From Terana coerulea (taxonomy: Eukaryota > Basidiomycota > Agaricomycetes > Polyporales > Phanerochaetaceae), in assembly GCA_024811115.1 (NCBI GenBank), contig JAKOGH010000005.1, positions 744,001 to 808,000 of the forward strand: a DNA stretch of 64,000 nucleotides, in the 5' to 3' direction. Under the pieces are notes generated by a model. It worked only from the letters and a program-made list of their open reading frames with translations. It was not told the origin of the DNA and did no database searches. Made by a program: the position numbers and the translations under genes. Of this stretch, positions 58,471 through 64,000 are shown piece after piece (within the stretch, counting starts at the first letter, position 1; each line of letters starts with the position of its first letter).

Positions 58471-59240
58471 TCAGAAGTTAAGCTGGTGCGCGAATTGACC
58501 CTTCGACAGGCCGAATGACGCGCGGAGGTATTTGTGGAGGTGTTCTGTCTTCTTGACCGCCGCGATGATAGCGGAGTCAACGGCCTTTTGGTCAGCGGCC
58601 TTGGATTCGGGGAACGCCTGCTTATCCTTGGGCTTGCCCTCAGAGAAGAACTCCTCCTCTGCTGAGGTCTTGCCCTTGGTGGCAGTCTTAGCGAAGTAAG
58701 CGTCGCTGATCTTCTCGTCGACCTGTCCTCCTCGTGAGAAATGTGCGAGCGCATATAATTTGCACTTTGACACACCTTCAGATCGCCGAGCTCAACCTTG
58801 GTAGATGTCGCAATGACGTAGGCCTGGTTGACCCGGCGGAGAGGGACACCGTTGACTTTGTATGGACCGGTAACCAGCAGCAGTCCGCTCTCCAGCTGCT
58901 TTAGGAAAACCACCCGCTTTCCAGCGAAGCGACCAGCCAGGAGAATGAGGACGGTGCCGGGTGTGATGGAGGAGCGGAGGGTGGCGGACTTGGGGCTCTT
59001 GCGGCTCTTCTTGGGCTTGTGTACGTCCTCAGCAGGGTAGAAGCGCGATGCCTTCTGGGTTGGCACAATACGCTTGCCGCCGTTGTTGGCACCGCCAACG
59101 GTAACCTCCTTGGTGGGGGCAGCCTCTGAAGCAGCGGGCTTCTCTGACTTTTTCAGACCCTTGAAGAGGCCGCGGCGAGTGTAGACTTGAGAACGGGAGA
59201 GGCGTCCAACGCCAGGGGCGATATCTCTGCTGCGAGCCAT
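58471..59240 (-). CDS. RPL6: 60S ribosomal protein eL6
   Basis: Two exons on the minus strand, 58776-59240 and 58471-58722, giving 238 aa. Typical eL6 elements are [37 protein letters not shown] with [40 protein letters not shown] and [13 protein letters not shown]. The end reads [20 protein letters not shown]. The N-terminus is basic, as expected for a ribosomal protein. Lysine codons are almost all AAG, in line with strong codon preference in highly expressed fungal genes. Confidence 0.95.
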
Positions 59241-59704
59241 CTAGAACGTAGAAGTCAGTATCATGAACAGGCGGGCTCACTGGTTCAGGCGTGGTGCATC
59301 ATCCACCCAGCAACTTCGACATCCAGCCCCAAACTTCCGCACAGTGCCTCCTTCCACTTCCAAGCAACATTCCAACCTCCTCCCGCATGCATTTCACGCC
59401 CGAACAGCAAGAAAGGATGCTCACTGGGCTGATCTTGAGGGTTGCTGGATGTGTTGACGGCCTGCCTACGATGGACGAGCGTGACAGCGACCTTGTGTGA
59501 CTCAGTGACAGTTTCTGCGTGACATAAACGCCCATGTATCGGGCGTGACTAACTTCGGGGCATTCGGTCCGGTTTCAGGACTTCAAGATCCCCACATACG
59601 TGGGGGGAGTTTGAAGACTTCAGGGTAGACCACCATGACCGACACAATACGAAGTACGTATCTGCAGCTACGAGACCTCGCTAATCAATCCAGGCTAATT
59701 ACGA
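59241..59704. promoter_or_regulatory. Divergent promoter of RPL6 and the SDT1-like gene
   Basis: 464 bp between divergent start codons. A near-palindrome CCACATACGTGGGG at about 59591-59604 could be a protein-binding site. Confidence 0.45.
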
Positions 59705-60683
59705 ATGCTGAGGATAGGTGGCAACATAGATTCAGATGACCGCTATGTAGTCTTCCTCGACATAGACAATACGCTCTACTCGGCCAGTTCGAAGATATCC
59801 CAGGCAATGGGTGAGCGCATACACGGTGCGTAGGATTTATCATATGCAGGAATATATATGAAATCGTGTTTTCAGCCTATTTCTTGACTCTCGGCCTCGA
59901 AGACGATCGCGCCTCGGATCTGCATCACAAGTACTACACGGAATACGGTCTGGCATTGAGGGGCCTTGTGAGACACCATGAGATCGGTGAGGTAGCATTT
60001 CTTTCCCGCAAATATACACGTCACTTGCATGCTAATGTATAGTTTAAGACCCTCTTGACTTCGACAAGAAATGCGATGGCTCGTTACCTCTCGAGACCAT
60101 GATCAAGCCTGACCCCGTGCTGCGTAAACTCCTGCAAGACATTGATCGTAGCAAAGCGCGAGTGTGGGCTTTGACGAACGCTTACAAGACGGTACGATGC
60201 GTACATCTATACCGGATCAGTACTCACGGTGTCTGCTATCTTCAGCACGCACAGCGGGTATTGCGTATTTTGGGAGTCGATGACCAAATCGAGGACCTCA
60301 TTTATTGCGACTACTCAAATCCTAAATTTTCTTGCAAACCAGAGCCAGAGTTCTACACTAATGTGAGTTCATCCTTTGGAAACCGCTCGAACATGATAAT
60401 AAAAATGCCTCGTTAGGCTATGAAGAAAGCAGGGGTCACCGACCCCAAGAAATGCCGTTTCATTGACGACAGTCGCAACAACGTCAAAGCCGCCATTCGT
60501 CTTGGATGGGGAAGTTGCGTACATTTCTGTGAAGAGGGATTGGAAACTGTAGAGGGCGGTAAACCCAAACAAATTGGAGCAGATGGTAAGGATGCACTGG
60601 AAGAAGCGACTGTCATCGGTAGGCTAGAAGAACTAAGGACCGTCTGGGCCGACGTCTTCAGGACGAATGGAGAGAATGCTTGA
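59705..60683 (+). CDS. SDT1: HAD-superfamily pyrimidine 5'-nucleotidase (SDT1/PHM8-like)
   Basis: Five exons: 59705-59825, 59876-59986, 60049-60191, 60246-60362 and 60417-60683, giving 252 aa. HAD motifs are in place: motif I FLDIDNTLY (nucleophile Asp and DxD-like acid), motif II WALTNAYK, motif III Lys in SCKPEPEFY, and motif IV CRFIDDSRNNVKAA. The cap segment reads YYTEYGLALRGLVRHHEIDP, the family signature of Sdt1/Phm8 enzymes that dephosphorylate UMP and CMP or lysophosphatidic acid. Intron 2 ends in AAG rather than the usual CAG or TAG. No frame break and no targeting signal. Confidence 0.92.
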
Positions 60684-60862
60684 ATTCTAGATGTACATAC
60701 ATAGGTACACAACAAAACTGAATTGTAGATTAATGGACGCTGGACGAGCTTGCTGTTACATAAAGCAACACATAGATGTTTATCTATATGAGCAAAACAA
60801 CATTAGTGTGATCGTGAACTTCACGCGGCATCAGTGAGATAGATGTACAAACGTTAAGGAAA

Positions 60863-62370
60863 TCAGAACAGCATAACAGCCACAACGTAGCAAGATTCCG
60901 TGACCTCTAGCACGATGCCGTCAAAACCAAGTAGTCCTTCAAGTAATCAGGCCACCCCTTCAAGCTGTAATATTCCTATGCAAAACTTACGAGTGACTGA
61001 ATTTGGCAATGTCAGGCCATCTTCGTCGTCGGTTCTGTCGAGTTGCATCGTGGGTGGTTTCTCACCCGGACTCAGGAAATGAATGATACGCTCGAACTGC
61101 AGTGTCATATGAGCAGTCTCGAAACACATAGTCCGCTGTGAATGGAGCGCGTACTCGTTCAACGAAGGATATCCGCGGGGGTGTATCTACAAAACAATGA
61201 GAACGTTGATATGGTCCTCATTTTTACACTGCTTACCATCTTCATCGTCTTCTGGCCTGCCTTCTATCGCCCAAGGACACCGTTTGTATCGTTGGAACAG
61301 CGGTGTACCGGGCTACGCTTCTGAACATCACGGTCAAGATGGAATATAACGCACATACCAGGTTCGAGTGAAGAATAATCTTCTTCACGACGTGCGTGGT
61401 GCCAGATATCAGGAAGTCTATACCGTGTTGGAAGTAATTGTAGAAGTCTGAACGGTTCTTTCAGCATGCTGAATATCCACAGGACACGCGAACTGACACC
61501 CGGTGTCTATCTCAGGATCCTCGACTTTGGACTTTGCATGTATAGTCATCCTGTTGTCTTCCCTGTAATGACGACGAAGTGGAGTACCGAGATCGCATAC
61601 CAGGTCCTGGGCGGTCGTAACCCCTATTTGTACCCGTACTGGAGGAACAGACGACGGATAGAAATTGATAGTGACACCATCGTGAATCTAGATGAGCACA
61701 ATTAGACGAGAAAGTGGGTTAACATGACGGCGGTACTTACTTTCGCTACAGCACTCTGTACGTCACCATGCATCGTTTCACATACTTGCACCTCGGACAA
61801 TACGTCGGTAGGCTCGTCGTGTGCGCCCTTCTGTGATATAATGACTCGCTTGACCTCCTGCATCTTGTCCTCTGGACGTGGTGAGGCAGATTTCATTGTG
61901 TCTCCGCGCCCATCTTCCTCAAAGCTAAACCAGACACCGGGGTATCGTAAGTCATCGCCTGGGTACGTTGGTCCAAAGGCTCGGCTAACACCGACTCTTC
62001 TTAGAACATCCTGCGGCGATGATAGGACTGCATTGTTGTATCTTAATGTAACGGGAGGATGTGGTTCTTGTAATTTCTTGAGACAAATAGTGTGCAGGCG
62101 TTGATGCTTTCCCGAGAATAAGAGATCAAGGTGAGGTCGTAGGTGGAGTATGACCGGCGTAGTCGGGGAATCAGGATCATATTTGACGTCCACCTGAGGA
62201 AAGGAATGGGTGTCCGTGCGTAGTATGTCTAGCACTGTCCACAGAGACATGCCTACGAACGAAGTCAGCTATCTACAGCTTGAGCTCAGCTAGTGAGGAG
62301 AGTACTCACCGAGCTCGAACAGACCGAGGCCAACACCTGGACGTATGTCAGCATCAAGTTTAGGAAACAT
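60863..62370 (-). CDS. PHAF1 / UPF0183 family protein
   Basis: The first exon is 62310-62370 and the second 61741-62252. Further exons run to the stop at 60863-60865. The N-terminus reads DIRPGVGLGLFELGMSLWTV. Then come VILHLRPHLDLLFSGKHQRL, GVSRAFGPTYPGDDLRYPGV, FYPSSVPP, TTAQDLVCDLGTPLRRHYRE, DFYNYFQHGIDFLISGTTHV, KKIILHSNL and PLFQRYKRCPW. The end reads GFDGIVLEVTESCYVVAVML. This is the UPF0183 family, whose human member (PHAF1/C16orf70) binds lipids at the phagophore and links to the BLOC/autophagy machinery. The molecular role in fungi is open. Joins in the last third (60950-61210) were followed by frame only. Confidence 0.85.
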
Positions 62371-62690
62371 AACTGAGATTCGCTAGAGCCAGATAAGAGA
62401 GCAGTATGTTGTGAAGTCGTATTTGGCAGCGGAAGTTACCAATGCGAGGCAGCAGAAAGCGGTCCGAAAGGGCGCCTTGTAAATGAGCTGCGGATCACGG
62501 GGGCTAGCGCCGATCATGACGCGCGTCAGTGCCATGTTCGGCGCGCATGCCCGCCTGAGCATCTGTCTCGAGACCATCACTGCCAACGTCGACCTACATG
62601 TTACACCCATAGTCAACCGGACACAATCATCACTGGCTAGCACTCATCCTTGTTTGCAGCATTCCTTACGACCACCGACACACGATAATC
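62371..62690. promoter_or_regulatory. Divergent promoter of PHAF1-like gene and FMP27
   Basis: 320 bp between divergent start codons. Open frames here are short and not conserved-looking. Confidence 0.45.
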
Positions 62691-64000
62691 ATGCCTCTAT
62701 CCCATTTCCTTGCCTCCATCCCACTCTTTTTCAGCACAGTCTTTCTCTGGAAGCCGCAAGATTCGGTCTTAGGATACATCATCATCTGGATACTACGCAT
62801 TGCCACATTCTCACTGCTATTCCGCTCAGTTCTTGGCCCGAAAATCCTCAGCCTCATCTCCAACCGCCTGAGGGTGCAGAGCGTCAGCTTACGCTCTATA
62901 CGAGGCATATACTTCCGTGCGGGGAGTGGAATACTGCAAATAGACCGTGTCGGTCTGTCGTACCACAAGCCTACACCGCTGGATGCAAGCCGGTTCTCCA
63001 TAAGAGTAGAAGGATTTAGGCTGGAGTTGATTCAGGGAGAGCGGAAGAGTCGTAGCAAGCCTTCACCCAAGGAGAAACACACCAAGAAGTCTTCACGAGT
63101 TCTACAGTACGCACCATATGCATGGGATATTCTTCGCTCTGTGACATTGAGCACCTACTCCGCTCTCGAACCATACTTGCGGCCAGCCCTGCGCACTATC
63201 GTTGTATTTGTCCTCCGGATTGCCATTCGTGCGCTACCCGCTTTGACGCAGGTGCTAGACTTGGAGGTTGACTCTGCCGTTGTGACATTCTCCAAGGTCA
63301 TTCCAGGTGCGGAATTCGTCGTTCGCAAAGCGAAACTCCACACAAGCGTCCAGTTCACCCAGTTGGATAATTCGGAGGCTGCTACGAAGCCCTCCGGATC
63401 GCCAACACAGGCCCTTCATAGACGGTTCGCTAGCGTCGCGAATTTCAACACCAGGATCAAGAATAGTTTCCGGCGGACGTGGGAGAAGGCATGGGGATCT
63501 ACGCAAGTTGCAGCTGCTCTATCTCTGAACGTGCATGAAGTGCTTGGAGTTGCATCTGCAGTACTCTTAGATGAGCTGAAGAGTTCCATAACCGGTGAGT
63601 AAATCATGGGCTCTACTTGGATAATATCTGGGCTCATACAATCTCACTAGGCCAGCATACATTCTTCTGCGTCCCTCAGATTGCCTTCGCTACTTCTGTA
63701 CGACTTAATCCACGTCAACAAGTCGAACCTCACGGCCTCGATATTTCCTTCAGTGCTGGCCCAACTAGCGTTGACGTTGAAGTGCTTCAATATATCCTGG
63801 ACACGTTGAAGAAGCATCGACAGCCCGCGCAGCCGGAGACTCAGAAGCTGTTCATGAACCCTATGAGCCCGCACAGCGCCGCAAGCCCCCACAGCATTAT
63901 CAGTCTTAATAGTGCTGCAAGTCCCAACAGCATTGGCAGTCCGCAGAGTATTGCGAGTCCACTCGACGCTGCCAGTCCTCCGTTGTCACCTCGATCCTCG
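62691..64000 (+). CDS. FMP27: FMP27/BLTP2 bridge-like lipid transfer protein, N-terminal part
   Basis: Exon 1 is 62691-63594 and exon 2 starts at 63651 and runs off the window. The first 60 residues hold membrane segments (FLASIPLFFSTVFLW; YIIIWILRIATFSLLFRSVL) that anchor the protein in the ER. The pattern after them, with RVQSVSLRSIRGIYFRAG, SGILQIDRVGLSYHKPTP, DASRFSIRVEGFRLEL and LDLEVDSAVVTF, is that of the hydrophobic-groove proteins FMP27/Hobbit/SABRE/KIAA0100, which form long bridges for lipid flow at ER contact sites. The family usually exceeds 2500 aa, so most of the gene lies outside. Exon 2 contains a Ser/Pro repeat listed separately. The family call rests on order of motifs. Confidence 0.8.
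63855..64000 (+). repeat. Degenerate coding repeat in FMP27
   Basis: Units near 24 nt encode variants of Ala-Ser-Pro-His/Asn/Gln-Ser-Ile, for example SPHSAASPHSI, SAASPNSIGSPQSIASP and LDAASPPLSP. It continues to the window edge and is probably a flexible, phosphorylatable loop. Confidence 0.7.

Overview
This window is nuclear DNA of a filamentous fungus, most likely an Agaricomycete-type basidiomycete. Genes are packed on both strands and are cut by many 41-65 nt GT-AG introns, often with a CTAAC-like branch site. Short divergent promoters separate many genes. Several genes have a fungal form, such as trifunctional HIS4, two-domain fluoride exporter FEX and spherulin-4-like secreted protein. 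I found no rRNA, tRNA, CRISPR or intact transposon. Gene models below were built by hand from splice sites, reading-frame phase and family motifs.

Layout. 1-5.4 kb: end of a low-complexity protein, centromeric histone H3 (CENP-A) and a DEDDh nuclease-like protein. 6-15 kb: ceramide synthase, RNA exonuclease REX3, AP-1 sigma, an unrecognised protein and NAD-isocitrate dehydrogenase IDH1. 15-25 kb: membrane-anchored alpha/beta hydrolase, HIS4, an EF-hand mitochondrial carrier and an unrecognised Ser-rich protein. 26-33 kb: a 21-exon Argonaute, an amidohydrolase and a short-chain dehydrogenase. 33-46 kb: pyruvate dehydrogenase E1 beta, a small coiled-coil protein, a TspO/MBR protein, a long coiled-coil protein, a spherulin-4-like secreted protein and a GMC oxidoreductase. 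46-64 kb: DNA polymerase epsilon subunit DPB2, a TVP38/VTT membrane protein, RPL36, casein kinase 2 beta, FEX, a small membrane protein, COX18, RPL6, an SDT1-like nucleotidase, a PHAF1/UPF0183 protein and the start of FMP27/BLTP2.

Most of this is housekeeping: mitochondrial carbon metabolism and membrane assembly (IDH1, PDB1, the carrier, COX18), chromosome biology (CENP-A, DPB2), RNA processing and RNAi (REX3, the DEDDh protein, Argonaute) and lipid or vesicle work (ceramide synthase, AP-1 sigma, VTT protein, PHAF1, FMP27). The genes are neighbours, not an operon.

The most unusual signal is a set of single-base frame breaks inside otherwise well-conserved genes, many at homopolymers. Argonaute alone needs eight corrections, all in its N-terminal two thirds, while its splice phases and four catalytic residues are kept. 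CENP-A, which should be essential, also carries one. Base errors in the sequence explain most of these best; for Argonaute real decay of the gene cannot be excluded from sequence alone.
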